From: Haloarcula marina
Lineage (GTDB): Archaea; Halobacteriota; Halobacteria; Halobacteriales; Haloarculaceae
Reading direction: 5' to 3'
Length of the DNA stretch: 64,000 nt
Assembly: GCF_024218775.1 (NCBI RefSeq)
Contig: NZ_CP100404.1
Span: forward strand, 1,798,001-1,862,000
Under the pieces are notes generated by a model, which searched no databases, was not told the origin of the DNA, and saw only the letters and a program-made list of their open reading frames with translations. Of the stretch, positions 33,327 to 42,165 are shown one piece after another (the stretch's first letter is position 1; the number at the start of each line of letters is the position of its first letter). A program made the translations under genes and the position numbers.

Positions 33327-33341
33327 TCCCTCCGACCCCAT
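33327..33341 (+). repeat. Right attachment site (attR core)
   Basis: TCCCTCCGACCCCAT, identical to the 3' end of tRNA-Trp at 3605-3619. It marks the right boundary of the element, and core chromosomal sequence resumes after it. Confidence 0.9.
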
Positions 33342-33419
33342 TCTCTCAGTTACCGAAAATTGACGTAGCGAACAGTATCTCTGCATTCATCTGACGCTGG
33401 TCGCGGCGTAACCGTTGGG

Positions 33420-33539
33420 TCAGTCAGCGCTGTGAGCCGGGAGATGACCACAGTTTACGCAGCCGTTGTGTTTGGTCGTCTGGTAGTTCAGTTCAGAGCC
33501 GCACACCGCACAGTTGTAGCGAACGTGTTCCATCGGCAT
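33420..33539 (-). CDS. Small zinc-ribbon protein (39 residues)
   Basis: A 39-residue protein with CAVCG and CVNCG pairs and a His-rich tail, a complete four-Cys ribbon. The start is MPMEHVRYN; MEHVRYN 6 nt further in is equally possible. Tiny zinc-ribbon proteins of this sort are abundant in haloarchaea and some affect motility or biofilm formation. It is the first chromosomal gene right of the element. Confidence 0.7.
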   Translation of the reverse strand: MPMEHVRYNCAVCGSELNYQTTKHNGCVNCGHLPAHSAD

Positions 33540-33682
33540 AGTGTTAGGTAGAATGACAGATATAGCTTTCGTGGGATGGCGTGTCGTGGACGGGGCTGGC
33601 GGAAGCCCCGTTAACGACACCACCCACGTATTCCTCACCAGTTAGGTATCACGTGCATGCTGTACTGTGGGGTAATCAGAGT

Positions 33683-34063
33683 ATGGCGACGACGCAGGCA
33701 CAATACGACATCCGGGCCGACCGCGGGACGAACACGCTGTATATTGAACTGGCCGGAACACTGGACGGGCCGACGATAAAGACGGCGGCGGCTGAGACAA
33801 TCACGTCGGCGAAGCACCTCAGCGAGGGGTTCAGTGTGATAACCGACATCTCGAAGTTCAGACCACCGTCACCGGAAGCCGCAAAGCCCATCAAGCGGGC
33901 ACAGGCCGAGTTGAAAGAGATGGGCGTCGGCGATGTCGTCCGAATCGTCGACGAGGAGACGAGCACGGTTACGGAAAACGCGTTCCAGCGCCGGTCGCGA
34001 GCGGCCGGGTACGAGGGGAAGACCGCGAAGTCGGTCGAAGAGGCCGAGCGACTCCTCCACTGA
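33683..34063 (+). CDS. STAS/SpoIIAA-like hypothetical protein
   Basis: A 126-residue cytoplasmic protein with the alternating strand-helix pattern of STAS-like folds (NTLYIELAGTLDGPTIKTAAAE, then FSVITDISKFRPPSPEAA). An Arg/Gly-rich segment near the end (FQRRSRAAGYEGKTAKSV) may contact a ligand. It is a single gene. The specific function is unknown. Confidence 0.65.
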   Translation: MATTQAQYDIRADRGTNTLYIELAGTLDGPTIKTAAAETITSAKHLSEGFSVITDISKFRPPSPEAAKPIKRAQAELKEMGVGDVVRIVDEETSTVTENAFQRRSRAAGYEGKTAKSVEEAERLLH

Positions 34064-34105
34064 ATCCCGAAATCTCTTAGGCGATTTCTCCGCGACGGTG
34101 TACCG

Positions 34106-34417
34106 ATGAGCCCAATCACCGAGTCGCTCCCGGACCGGCCGCTGTCGTCGAGTGAGATACACGCCCTGGAAGCCCAGCGCGACGCGTACGGCGTCGCGCC
34201 GGTGGGCTTTGCGCCCGACCGGGACATCGTCGTCGCGTTCGTCGTCATCGTGGGCGGCGAACGGGGTCACAGTCTCGGCTTCGACACAGACGCGGAGCAG
34301 TGGGTGGTCGTCGAGTCGTTCGAGGACGGGGACGACTTCTCCGCGGTCACCGAACGCCTCCGGTCCTGGGTCGGCGACGACTGGGACGAAGAACTGGCCG
34401 AGGAGAACCGAGGCTGA
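34106..34417 (+). CDS. Hypothetical haloarchaeal protein
   Basis: A 103-residue acidic protein with a beta-rich centre (DIVVAFVVIVGGERGHSLGFDTDAEQWVVVESF) and an amphipathic C-terminal helix. Single gene, no motif recognised. Confidence 0.65.
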   Translation: MSPITESLPDRPLSSSEIHALEAQRDAYGVAPVGFAPDRDIVVAFVVIVGGERGHSLGFDTDAEQWVVVESFEDGDDFSAVTERLRSWVGDDWDEELAEENRG

Positions 34418-34623
34418 TAGCGGTCGACGTTCGTGTCATCTCGACTGAGAAATATTGAAGTACCTGTGTGCCTATCGTTAACATGGAACCCCCGAGTTCC
34501 CGGCGGGAACCACCGCCGTAGCTTCAGGGATTGGCATCGCCGGTCGAACATCGTCGGCGGGGCATGGCCACCCCGTCGACGGCGGTTCGGTTCGTGTTCT
34601 CCGCCAGTAATCGAGACACTACG

Positions 34624-35151
34624 ATGAGTGTTCTAGTTGCCGTGCTCCGGGTAGGTGAGACGCCGCCGATAGGGGCCGGAATGCGCCCGCGGTTCGAGGC
34701 GCACCTTTACGGCGGTGGTCTCCCGCGGTTCGTCGGCTACCGAGTCGACGACGGGCCACGACTCGTTCGCCTCTCGGGTACGTACGCGCCTGCCTTCTCC
34801 GAGTCACCGGCGTTTCCGGTCACGGACCTCCTGCTGGCAGTCCCCGAGTGTCGCGCGCTCTCCGCCATCGCCCAGCGACTCGATACGCTCTCCACGAAGG
34901 CCGAGGCGAACTACGGGCGCGACTTCACCGCGATGGTGTTCTCGACGGACGTCGAGTGGGGAAGCGACGGGTACGGGCGTCTCTTCGAAGCCCGGAGCCA
35001 ACTCGAAGCGCACCCGTTCGAGGGCGAGGTATCGCTCACGCTGACGCCCGGGGCGACGGCGGACCAGCGGACCGCACTCCGAGCGAACCTCGACCGGATT
35101 CGTGGGTCGACGCGCGTGTTCACGGAAGCCGACGGCGACGAGACGCCGTAG
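34624..35151 (+). CDS. Hypothetical protein upstream of dinB
   Basis: A 175-residue soluble protein starting MSVLVAVLRVGETPPIG, with no membrane helix or Cys cluster. Its 3' end is 40 bp from the dinB start on the same strand, so the two may share a transcript. Not recognised. Confidence 0.6.
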   Translation: MSVLVAVLRVGETPPIGAGMRPRFEAHLYGGGLPRFVGYRVDDGPRLVRLSGTYAPAFSESPAFPVTDLLLAVPECRALSAIAQRLDTLSTKAEANYGRDFTAMVFSTDVEWGSDGYGRLFEARSQLEAHPFEGEVSLTLTPGATADQRTALRANLDRIRGSTRVFTEADGDETP

Positions 35152-35191
35152 CGGGCGGAGCAGTTTTGGCGTCGGCGACGTAGCGACACGT

Positions 35192-36502
35192 ATGGACGCG
35201 GGTCGGCTCCCGGGAACGAACCAGCGCGAGCAAGTGGTCGCACACGTCGACATGGACTGCTTCTACGCAGCCTGCGAACGCCGCCGAGAACCCGCCCTCG
35301 ACGGCGAACCCCTCGTCGTCGGCATGGGCTACGAGAGCGGGACGACACACGGGGCCGTCGCGACAGCGAGTTACGAGGCGCGGGAGTACGGCGTCGAATC
35401 TGCGATGGCTATCTCCGAGGCGTTAGAGCGCTTGCCGCGGAAGGTTGAGGCGGCAGCGGACCCGGACCTGTCAGTGGACGACGCGGGATTCTACCGACAG
35501 GTGGATTTGGACCACTACGAGGCCGTCGCGGCCGAGGTGAATAAGATTCTCCACGAGACGGCCGACGTGGTCCGCGAGGTGAGCATCGACGAGGCGTACC
35601 TGGACGTGACCGACGAGGTGGGCTGGGACGACGCCGAAGCGTGGGCCGCCGACCTCAAGGCAGCCATCGAGGACTCAGTGGAAGTCGTCGCCAGCGTCGG
35701 CGTCGCGCCGACGATGAGCGCCGCGAAAGTCGCGAGCGACCACGACAAACCCGACGGCTTGGTCGTCGTCGAACCCGGAGAAGTACGGTCGTTTTTCGCG
35801 CCGCTCCCCGTCGAGGAAGTCCACGGGGTCGGGCCGGTGACCGTGCGCGAACTCGCCGAAATCGGCGTCGAGACGGCGGGTGACCTCGCAGAGGCGGACC
35901 CGGAGACGCTGGACGCGAAGTTCGGCGAGCGTGGGCGAGAGATTCGCCGGTACGCCCGCGGCGAGGACACGCGAACGGTGACGCCGCGCGGGGACCCGAA
36001 GAGCCTCTCTCGCGAGTCGGCGTTCACCGAGGCCGTCGAGGAAACGGCCGAGAAAGAACGGAAGGTCCGGACGCTCGCCGCCGCAGTCGCCGACCGGGCA
36101 CAGCGACGCGGCGCGCGGTATCAGACCATCGGTATCAAGGTGGTCGAACCGCCCTTCGACGTGAACACGCGCGCCCGGTCGCTGCCGGGACCGGTGGCCG
36201 ACGCCGACCTCGTGGAGTCGGTGGCGCTGGACCTCTTGGACGAGTTTACCGACGCCGCGGTCCGCAAAATCGGCGTTCGCGTCTCGAACCTCGACTTCTC
36301 TGTCGGCGAACAGGCGAGCCTCGCTGGGTTCGAGGGCGACGGTGGCGGAGCGGCCACGGGCAGGGGCGACCACGGAGACGACGACGGACGGAACGGACAG
36401 GCAAGCCTCGCGGCTTTCGAAGACACGACCGAAACCGCAGAGGTCACCGAGGACGGTGGCCCGCCCGCCGACGGACAGGCCTCGCTACGCGACTTCCGCT
36501 GA
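35192..36502 (+). CDS. dinB: DNA polymerase IV (Y-family)
   Basis: A 436-residue translesion polymerase. Palm motifs are AHVDMDCFYAACE (catalytic Asp) and REVSIDEAYLDVT (second acidic pair). The helix-hairpin-helix thumb has VHGVGPVTVRELAEIG, and the little-finger domain covers residues about 255-365. The tail contains three copies of a PCNA-binding motif, QASLAGF, QASLAAF and, at the extreme C terminus, QASLRDF. One such PIP motif is usual; three is odd. The start at MDAGRLPG follows a short intergenic region. Confidence 0.95.
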   Translation: MDAGRLPGTNQREQVVAHVDMDCFYAACERRREPALDGEPLVVGMGYESGTTHGAVATASYEAREYGVESAMAISEALERLPRKVEAAADPDLSVDDAGFYRQVDLDHYEAVAAEVNKILHETADVVREVSIDEAYLDVTDEVGWDDAEAWAADLKAAIEDSVEVVASVGVAPTMSAAKVASDHDKPDGLVVVEPGEVRSFFAPLPVEEVHGVGPVTVRELAEIGVETAGDLAEADPETLDAKFGERGREIRRYARGEDTRTVTPRGDPKSLSRESAFTEAVEETAEKERKVRTLAAAVADRAQRRGARYQTIGIKVVEPPFDVNTRARSLPGPVADADLVESVALDLLDEFTDAAVRKIGVRVSNLDFSVGEQASLAGFEGDGGGAATGRGDHGDDDGRNGQASLAAFEDTTETAEVTEDGGPPADGQASLRDFR

Positions 36503-36504
36503 CG

Positions 36505-36876
36505 CTACGCGACGCCGTTTTCGAGGTTTTCGAGTAACTTCCCGACAAACAGGCCCGCGCGCGGCGAGAGGGTGTCGCGTTCGGTGCTGGTGTCGGTGTC
36601 GGTTTCTGGGACCGTCGTGGGGTGGGCCGCCAGCGTCTCGACGAATCGCTGGCTGTGCGTCATCGCGTTGAGCATGTCGACGACGTCGACGACCATCCCC
36701 TCGTCGTCCGTGTCCATGTCGGGATAGCGGCGCCGTTCGGCGTCGGTGTACCGAATCGTCCACGCGGGACCGCCGACGGCGTCGACCACGTCGTCGAGCG
36801 GTGCGACTTCCAGCGGACCGTCGTCGCTCCCGACGCACACTGTCCCGTCCTCGACGAAAGTATCGTAGCGTTTCAT
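36505..36876 (-). CDS. Hypothetical protein convergent to dinB
   Basis: A 123-residue acidic protein from MKRYDTFVEDGTV; a GTG 6 nt upstream is an alternative. It has an N-terminal strand region, helices in the middle and a Thr/Asp-rich linker (ETDTDTSTERDTLSP) before a final helix. Its stop is 3 bp from the dinB stop. Not recognised. Confidence 0.65.
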   Translation of the reverse strand: MKRYDTFVEDGTVCVGSDDGPLEVAPLDDVVDAVGGPAWTIRYTDAERRRYPDMDTDDEGMVVDVVDMLNAMTHSQRFVETLAAHPTTVPETDTDTSTERDTLSPRAGLFVGKLLENLENGVA

Positions 36877-37017
36877 CCCCACATCACGCCGACTGTGTCA
36901 CATGAGGGCACGAATCACAATAGCAGTTGCTACCGAGTCAACATCGACCCATCGAGTATCTGACTAGCGTCTGACGGAGAGTTATGGGGTGTGGCCTGCT
37001 CTTGTGGGTAAGAACGC

Positions 37018-38781
37018 ATGGCAGAGACTGAACACATCACTGTCGCGGACACGAGTTCGGGGCCCGGCGGCGCCGAGGAACCGGGCCAGTCCGTCGACGT
37101 GCCGGTGGTCGAACTGCTGACGGGCCGCGGATTCATCACCGGCAAGTCCGGGTCGGGGAAGTCCAACACGGCCAGCGTCGTCGCCGAGAAACTGCTCGAC
37201 AACGGCTTCGGCCTCCTCATCGTCGACATCGACGGCGAGTACTACGGCCTAAAAGAGGAGTACGAGATTCTGCACGTCGGCGGCGACGAGGAGTGTGACA
37301 TCCAGGTCACGGAGGAGCACGCGGGCAAAATCGCCTCGCTCGCCTTGGAGCAGAACGTCCCCATCATCCTCGACGTCTCGTCGTTCTTGGACGAATCGGA
37401 GGCCGAGACGCTGTTGACCGAAGTCGCCAAACAACTGTTCGCCAAGGCGAAAAAGCAGAAACAGCCGTTTCTCTTGCTCGTCGAGGAGTGTCACGAGTGG
37501 ATTCCGGAGAAGGGCGGGATGGGCGAAGTCGGGAAGATGCTCATCAAAATCGGCAAGCGCGGGCGGAAACACGGCCTCGGAATCGTCGGCATCAGTCAGC
37601 GACCGGCCGACGTGAAGAAGGACTACATCACCCAATGCGACTGGCTGGTGTGGCACCGACTGACGTGGAACAACGACACGAAAGTGGTCGGTCGTATCCT
37701 CGACACCAACTACGCAGACGCCGTCGAGGACCTGAACGACGGCGAAGCGTTCATGATGACCGACTGGGCCGAGTCCGTCCGCCGCGTCCAGTTCCACCGC
37801 AAGCAGACGTTCGACGCGGGCGCGACGCCCGGCCTCGACGACTTCGAACGGCCGGAACTGAAGTCCGTCAGCGACGACCTCGTCTCCGAACTCGAAACGA
37901 TTAGCGAGGAGAAGCAGGCAACCGAGAACCGAATCAAAGACCTCCGCGAGGAACTGGACAAGAAGAACTCGCGCATCGCCGAACTGGAGACAGAACTACA
38001 GGACGCTCGCGACCTCCAGCGGATGGCCGAGCAGTTCACCGACGCCCTCGTCGGTCACGTCGAGGGGTACAACCCCGGACGAACCGCACAAGAGGAGATG
38101 CGGCGTCACCGCGAACGGTTCGTGACCAACGGCGACGCCCCCGACGCCCGCCACGACGGGGACTCGGATTCCAAGGCGGACGAAAACAGCGACGAGGGAG
38201 GCGAACCTGCGGACGCCACGTCCGGCGGCGGGTTCGGGGACGCGTTCAGCGCCTTCGCCGCCGGCGGGGCGGCGATGAACGGCGGCAGTCCCGACGAGTC
38301 GGACGCGTCTGCGAACGGGTCGACGACGAACGGTTCTGGAGGCGACCCCGACGAAGCGCTCGCGGCCGCGATTGCGGCCGTCGAGGACGATGCGACGGAG
38401 CAGAATACCTCCCCGGACGTGGACGAGGTCGAACCGGACGACGAGGCGAATCCGGTCGTCACCGACATCGTCGCCGACATCGACGCGATGGCGGAGAAGA
38501 CCCGCCGGATGCTCTCCTACTACCGGGCGCAGGGACCGGGAACGCCCCTCAACGCCCACTTCTCCGCTGGCGGGTCCGGCGACCGCACGTCGGCGTACGC
38601 CCGCAACCGGACGCTACGCCTGCGCGGCCTCATCGAACACGTCGGCCGCGGGAAGTACGACTATCGACTCCGTGACCTCGTCGACGAGGAATCGGACGCG
38701 CGGCTAGACGAGGACGAACGAGAGGAACTGGCCTCGCGCATCGAACGCGAAGCGGTCGACGGACATTCCACGTCGCAGTAA
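37018..38781 (+). CDS. HerA/DUF87-type ATP-binding protein with coiled coil
   Basis: A 587-residue protein. Walker A is TGKSGSGKSNT (about residues 41-51), the strand LLIVDIDGEYYG is next, and the Walker B-like LLLVEECHEW lies near residue 157. The GISQRPADVKK motif is typical of HerA-like translocases. A coiled coil (about 280-340, EEKQATENRIKDLREELDKKNSRI) and an acidic low-complexity linker (about 370-475) precede a C-terminal wHTH-like domain (RTSAYARNRTLRLRGLIEHVG). Haloarchaeal homologues are chromosomal. It may act in DNA or protein-complex translocation, but its exact role is unknown. Confidence 0.85.
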   Translation: MAETEHITVADTSSGPGGAEEPGQSVDVPVVELLTGRGFITGKSGSGKSNTASVVAEKLLDNGFGLLIVDIDGEYYGLKEEYEILHVGGDEECDIQVTEEHAGKIASLALEQNVPIILDVSSFLDESEAETLLTEVAKQLFAKAKKQKQPFLLLVEECHEWIPEKGGMGEVGKMLIKIGKRGRKHGLGIVGISQRPADVKKDYITQCDWLVWHRLTWNNDTKVVGRILDTNYADAVEDLNDGEAFMMTDWAESVRRVQFHRKQTFDAGATPGLDDFERPELKSVSDDLVSELETISEEKQATENRIKDLREELDKKNSRIAELETELQDARDLQRMAEQFTDALVGHVEGYNPGRTAQEEMRRHRERFVTNGDAPDARHDGDSDSKADENSDEGGEPADATSGGGFGDAFSAFAAGGAAMNGGSPDESDASANGSTTNGSGGDPDEALAAAIAAVEDDATEQNTSPDVDEVEPDDEANPVVTDIVADIDAMAEKTRRMLSYYRAQGPGTPLNAHFSAGGSGDRTSAYARNRTLRLRGLIEHVGRGKYDYRLRDLVDEESDARLDEDEREELASRIEREAVDGHSTSQ

Positions 38782-38802
38782 CCGCCCGCTGACGACTTCT
38801 GT

Positions 38803-39450
38803 TTAGTTCAGCGGTTCGACGAGGTCTTCGAGCGCCGCCCGAGGGTCGTCGGCCTTCGCGACGCCGCTCGCCAGCAGGACGCCCGTCGCGCCGAGGTCGC
38901 TGGCCGAGACGAGGTCTTCGCCGGTGGAGATGCCCGCGCCGCAGAGCACGTCCACGTCGCCGTCCACGCGGGCGGCGGCGTCGACAGCGCCGGTGACGAT
39001 GTCCGGGTCGGCCTTGCTCACGGGCGTCCCGGTCCCGATGAGTTCCGGTGGCTCGACGGCGACGGCGTCGGGGCCGAGGGCCGCGGCCGCGCCGATTTGC
39101 TCGGGGTTGTTGGCACAGACGATTGTTTCGAGGTCGGCCCGGTCGGCCGCGTCGAGGCTGGCATCGATGTCCGCGAGTTTCATGCGGTTCTCGGAGTGGT
39201 TCAAGAGCGTGCCGACCGCGCCCGCGTCGGCGACGGCCTCGGCGAGCGTACTGCCGGTGTGACTCCCGTACTCGTTGGGGCTGACGTGTTGCGCCCACGT
39301 CTCGACGCCCGTCTCGGCGACAGCGTCGATGTGGGCGGCCTGCGGAGCGACGGCAACGCGGACGCCGGAATCGTCGCTCACGTCGGCGGCGGCGGTCGCT
39401 ACTTCGATCGGGTCGCACGGATACGCCTTCAGGTTGACGAGGACGAACAT
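38803..39450 (-). CDS. tpiA: Triose-phosphate isomerase
   Basis: A 215-residue enzyme interconverting glyceraldehyde-3-phosphate and dihydroxyacetone phosphate. It is of the short archaeal type (about 215-225 residues). Visible are NLKAY with the catalytic Lys near the N terminus, LLNHSENR with the active-site His, [12 protein letters not shown] with the catalytic Glu (loop 6) and CGAGIS for phosphate binding. The ATG giving [10 protein letters not shown] was chosen because longer frames lack family sequence. Confidence 0.95.
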   Translation of the reverse strand: MFVLVNLKAYPCDPIEVATAAADVSDDSGVRVAVAPQAAHIDAVAETGVETWAQHVSPNEYGSHTGSTLAEAVADAGAVGTLLNHSENRMKLADIDASLDAADRADLETIVCANNPEQIGAAAALGPDAVAVEPPELIGTGTPVSKADPDIVTGAVDAAARVDGDVDVLCGAGISTGEDLVSASDLGATGVLLASGVAKADDPRAALEDLVEPLN

Positions 39451-39539
39451 ATCTCCCTCACCGTAGGCCTTCGGCAAATAGGTTGCGAGGACGGTATCGA
39501 ACCGCGTCCTTATCACCGCCCCTCGGATGCTTCCGAATA

Positions 39540-40322
39540 GTGCCCTCACGAACCCGCGAGAACGCAGCTCCGGTGTCGTTCCTCCCGACGCTCGCCGCGA
39601 ACCTGTTTCCCCTCGTTGGCATCGCCGTCTTCGAGTGGCGTGTCGCGGAATTGCTGGCGGTCTACTGGGTGGAAATCGGCGTCGCGCTGGTCTCCTACGG
39701 CGTCGCCGCGCTGTTCGCGCGTCGACCGGTGGTACTCGACGGTCGACAGTTCTACCTCCCGGGCGTGAGCCCCGAGGCCGACCGCGCCGAGAAGTGGGAG
39801 CGCGACCCTCGCCCCCTCGACCTCCCGTGGTCGCTCCCACCGGTGTACCCGCGAAACGGCAGACTTGTCTTCCTGACGCTCGTCACGGGATTCGGCTTTC
39901 TGGGTTTCTTTCTCGCGGCATCGCCGGGCGTCGTGGAGAGTCTGCGTTCGCCGTGGCTCGGGCTAGCGGCGGCCGGGATGGTTCTCTCTGACTGGCAACA
40001 CCTTTCTCGCGAGTTCTTCAGCGAGAACCGCTACGAGGAGCTATCCGCGCACATGGTGCTGGAGATACCCGGCCGATTCCTCTTTTTCGCGGTCGCCTAC
40101 GTACTTCTCTTGGGGTCAATCGGTCTGCTCTCGCTCGTTTTCGGCATATTCCTCCTTCGAGAGATGGGCATCGTCGTTCCGGCGTTCGAGTTGGCGGACC
40201 TCTTCGCGGCGACGATAGTGGTGGGAAAGGTCGCCGTCGAGTGGTCGCGGTTCCGAGCAGAGACCGAGGCAGAGCCATCCGGGTTCGCGACGTGGTTCCT
40301 GCCGGAGGACCCGCGGGAGTGA
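39540..40322 (+). CDS. DUF6498-type membrane protein
   Basis: A 260-residue protein from a GTG start ([11 protein letters not shown]). It has about six hydrophobic segments and a soluble loop after the second ([23 protein letters not shown]). The pattern fits the haloarchaeal DUF6498 family, of unknown function. The final residues are polar ([21 protein letters not shown]). Confidence 0.75.
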   Translation: MPSRTRENAAPVSFLPTLAANLFPLVGIAVFEWRVAELLAVYWVEIGVALVSYGVAALFARRPVVLDGRQFYLPGVSPEADRAEKWERDPRPLDLPWSLPPVYPRNGRLVFLTLVTGFGFLGFFLAASPGVVESLRSPWLGLAAAGMVLSDWQHLSREFFSENRYEELSAHMVLEIPGRFLFFAVAYVLLLGSIGLLSLVFGIFLLREMGIVVPAFELADLFAATIVVGKVAVEWSRFRAETEAEPSGFATWFLPEDPRE

Positions 40323-40418
40323 GGGTGGCGGTGAGCGTTCCCCGAATGGATTCTGCCACCGACGGCGGCCGAGAGTGACCATTAAGACGGTGGGTGAACA
40401 ACTGTCCGCAGAGACGTT

Positions 40419-40982
40419 GTGACACTTGGGGACGCGAACGGAACACCGACAGTACTCGTCGTCGAAGACGAACAGCACCTCGCCGACCTCTACACGGACT
40501 ACCTCGCCGACCGGTACCGCGTGGAGACGGCTTACAGCGGCGAGGAGGGCATCGCGATGCTCTCGCCGGACGTCGACGTGGTACTGCTGGACCGTCGGAT
40601 GCCGGTCGTCTCGGGCAACGAGGTGCTCGCCGAAATCGAAGAGCAGGGCTACCCCTGTCGGGTGGCGATGGTGACAGCGGTGAATCCCGACTTCGACATC
40701 ATCGAGATGCGCGTCGACGACTATCTCGTCAAGCCGGTGACCCGCGAGGACCTGCGGGAAGTCGTCGAACGACTCCACAAAATCGCCGCCTACAACGAGC
40801 AACTGCAAGAACTCACCTCGCAAAAGCTCAAACGGAACGTCCTGCAGGTCGAGAAGACGCAGGCGGAACTCGAATCCAGCGAGCGCTATCGGCGCTTGCA
40901 GTCGGAAATCGCCGACATCGAGAAGAACGTCGACGCGCTAGCCGCGGAGTTAGACGTCGAGAAAGAAGACTTGCGCCTCTAG
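40419..40982 (+). CDS. HalX-domain response regulator
   Basis: 187 residues from GTG. The receiver domain (about residues 10-125) has the acidic pair in VLVVEDE, the phospho-acceptor Asp in VVLLDRRMP, and the Thr and Lys of MVTAVNP and LVKPVTRE. The C-terminal HalX domain is a helical coiled coil (YNEQLQELTSQKLKRNVLQVEKTQAELE). It lacks a DNA-binding domain, so output is probably by protein contact. Its stop overlaps the convergent MBF1 gene by 4 nt. Confidence 0.93.
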   Translation: MTLGDANGTPTVLVVEDEQHLADLYTDYLADRYRVETAYSGEEGIAMLSPDVDVVLLDRRMPVVSGNEVLAEIEEQGYPCRVAMVTAVNPDFDIIEMRVDDYLVKPVTREDLREVVERLHKIAAYNEQLQELTSQKLKRNVLQVEKTQAELESSERYRRLQSEIADIEKNVDALAAELDVEKEDLRL

Positions 40983-41515
40983 TCCTTCCGCTTGACTACG
41001 TCGCCGAGGGTGTAGCCGCCGCTGCTGTTGCCGCCGGACCACTCGGTGTCGTCCGAACTGCCGCCCGCGCTCAGGTCGATGTCGAGCGCGCGCTCCAGTT
41101 TCTTTCGCACGTCGTCGCTCGGGAGCGAGTTCCCCTGCTCCAGTTTGCGGATGAGGCTGGCCTTCTCGTTGAGTTGCTGGGCCAGGTCCTTCTGACTCAG
41201 GCCGCGGGATTCGCGGGCCTTCCGAATCTGGTCGTCGAAATCCTGCGCAATCTCGTCCATCTCGTCGAACATGTCCCGGCGGCGGGAACCCCCGGACGAC
41301 GACCCGGAGGACCCGCTGGACCCCGAAGAGGAACTGCTGGAGCTAGACCCGCTCGACGAGGTGGAGTACTTCGTCGAGGTGGACGACGAGGCGTCCTGAG
41401 TTTTGACCTCCGTACCGAAGTCGGTACACTCGTCGCAGACGTCGAGTTCGGCCCCCTCGATTTTCACGCGGTTCGGAGACGAAACCTCCTTGCCGCACAT
41501 CTCGCACTGAACCAT
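40979..41515 (-). CDS. Multiprotein bridging factor aMBF1
   Basis: A 178-residue archaeal transcription coactivator. An N-terminal zinc ribbon (CEMCGKE, CDECTDF) is joined by a long Ser/Gly linker (about residues 43-77) to a cro/C1-type HTH (QIRKARESRGLSQKDLAQQLNEKASLIRKLEQGNSLP), then a C-terminal tail. The poly-Ser linker is longer than in many homologues and very low in complexity. It probably bridges TBP to regulators. Confidence 0.93.
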   Translation of the reverse strand: MVQCEMCGKEVSSPNRVKIEGAELDVCDECTDFGTEVKTQDASSSTSTKYSTSSSGSSSSSSSSGSSGSSGSSSGGSRRRDMFDEMDEIAQDFDDQIRKARESRGLSQKDLAQQLNEKASLIRKLEQGNSLPSDDVRKKLERALDIDLSAGGSSDDTEWSGGNSSGGYTLGDVVKRKD

Positions 41516-41559
41516 GTCCCGGAATTGGACGGGCCACCGTATAAATGGTGCGCTGGAAA

Positions 41560-42165
41560 CTACAGCGCCCGCATCGAGTAGTAGAAGCGTTGGGCCGCGG
41601 TCACGTGGCCCACGACGGCGAACACGGCCAATAGAAGGCCCACCAGTCCGAAGCCACCGACCGCCGGTTGGACGAACGCGACGATTCCCGTGACGATTCC
41701 CACGAGGGCGAGCCGGTCGGCCCTACCGAGGAGACCGCCGTACACGCGGTCGAGGCCCACGGCTTGGGCCTGCGTCCCGAGGTACGAGGTCATGAGGACG
41801 CCGGTGACGGCGGCGATGCCGAGTATCCAGCGCTCCACACCGGCCGCGAGACCCACGATGATGACGATGTCGGCGTAGCGGTCGAGGACGTGGTCCAAGA
41901 GGTCACCGCCCGCCGAGGCCACGTCCATCTCGCGGGCGAGCGCCCCGTCCACGAGGTCCAGCCAGCCGTTCAGGAAGACGAGGACGGCCCCGACGAGGTA
42001 CAGCAGGGGGTCGGATGCGGCGACGGCGTAGACGCCGCCGGCGGCCACCGCCAGGAGGAACGCGAGGACGCTGACGCCGTTCGGCGAGAGGCCGACCACT
42101 TGCGCGGCCCCGACGAACGGTCCGAGCGCCCGGTCGGCGACCGAGCGGAACTGGTCGAGCGTCAT
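41560..42165 (-). CDS. CDP-alcohol phosphatidyltransferase family membrane enzyme
   Basis: A 201-residue membrane enzyme. The full CDP-AP motif D-x2-DG-x2-AR-x8-G-x3-D-x3-D is visible in DLVDGALAREMDVASAGGDLLDHVLD (about residues 70-95), flanked by about five hydrophobic helices. It transfers a phospho-lipid group from CDP-archaeol to an alcohol. In archaea with this gene arrangement it may be archaetidylinositol-phosphate synthase, though the substrate is not fixed by the sequence. The ATG overlaps the upstream stop (ATGA). Confidence 0.85.
   Translation of the reverse strand: MTLDQFRSVADRALGPFVGAAQVVGLSPNGVSVLAFLLAVAAGGVYAVAASDPLLYLVGAVLVFLNGWLDLVDGALAREMDVASAGGDLLDHVLDRYADIVIIVGLAAGVERWILGIAAVTGVLMTSYLGTQAQAVGLDRVYGGLLGRADRLALVGIVTGIVAFVQPAVGGFGLVGLLLAVFAVVGHVTAAQRFYYSMRAL

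Larger units (their letters stand above)
3605..33341. mobile_element. 29.7-kb integrated provirus- or plasmid-like element in tRNA-Trp
   Basis: The 15-bp sequence TCCCTCCGACCCCAT is present as the 3' end of tRNA-Trp (3605-3619) and again at 33327-33341, 60 bp after the stop of a tyrosine integrase gene. Between the copies are replication-type genes (a large winged-helix protein and Orc1/Cdc6), a long membrane and surface-protein operon, a wHTH repressor between divergent operons, many small CxxC proteins and AT-rich cargo. Core haloarchaeal genes lie on both sides. No recognised capsid, terminase or portal is seen, which points to a pleomorphic-virus-like or vesicle-forming plasmid-like element rather than a tailed virus. 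Confidence 0.93.
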
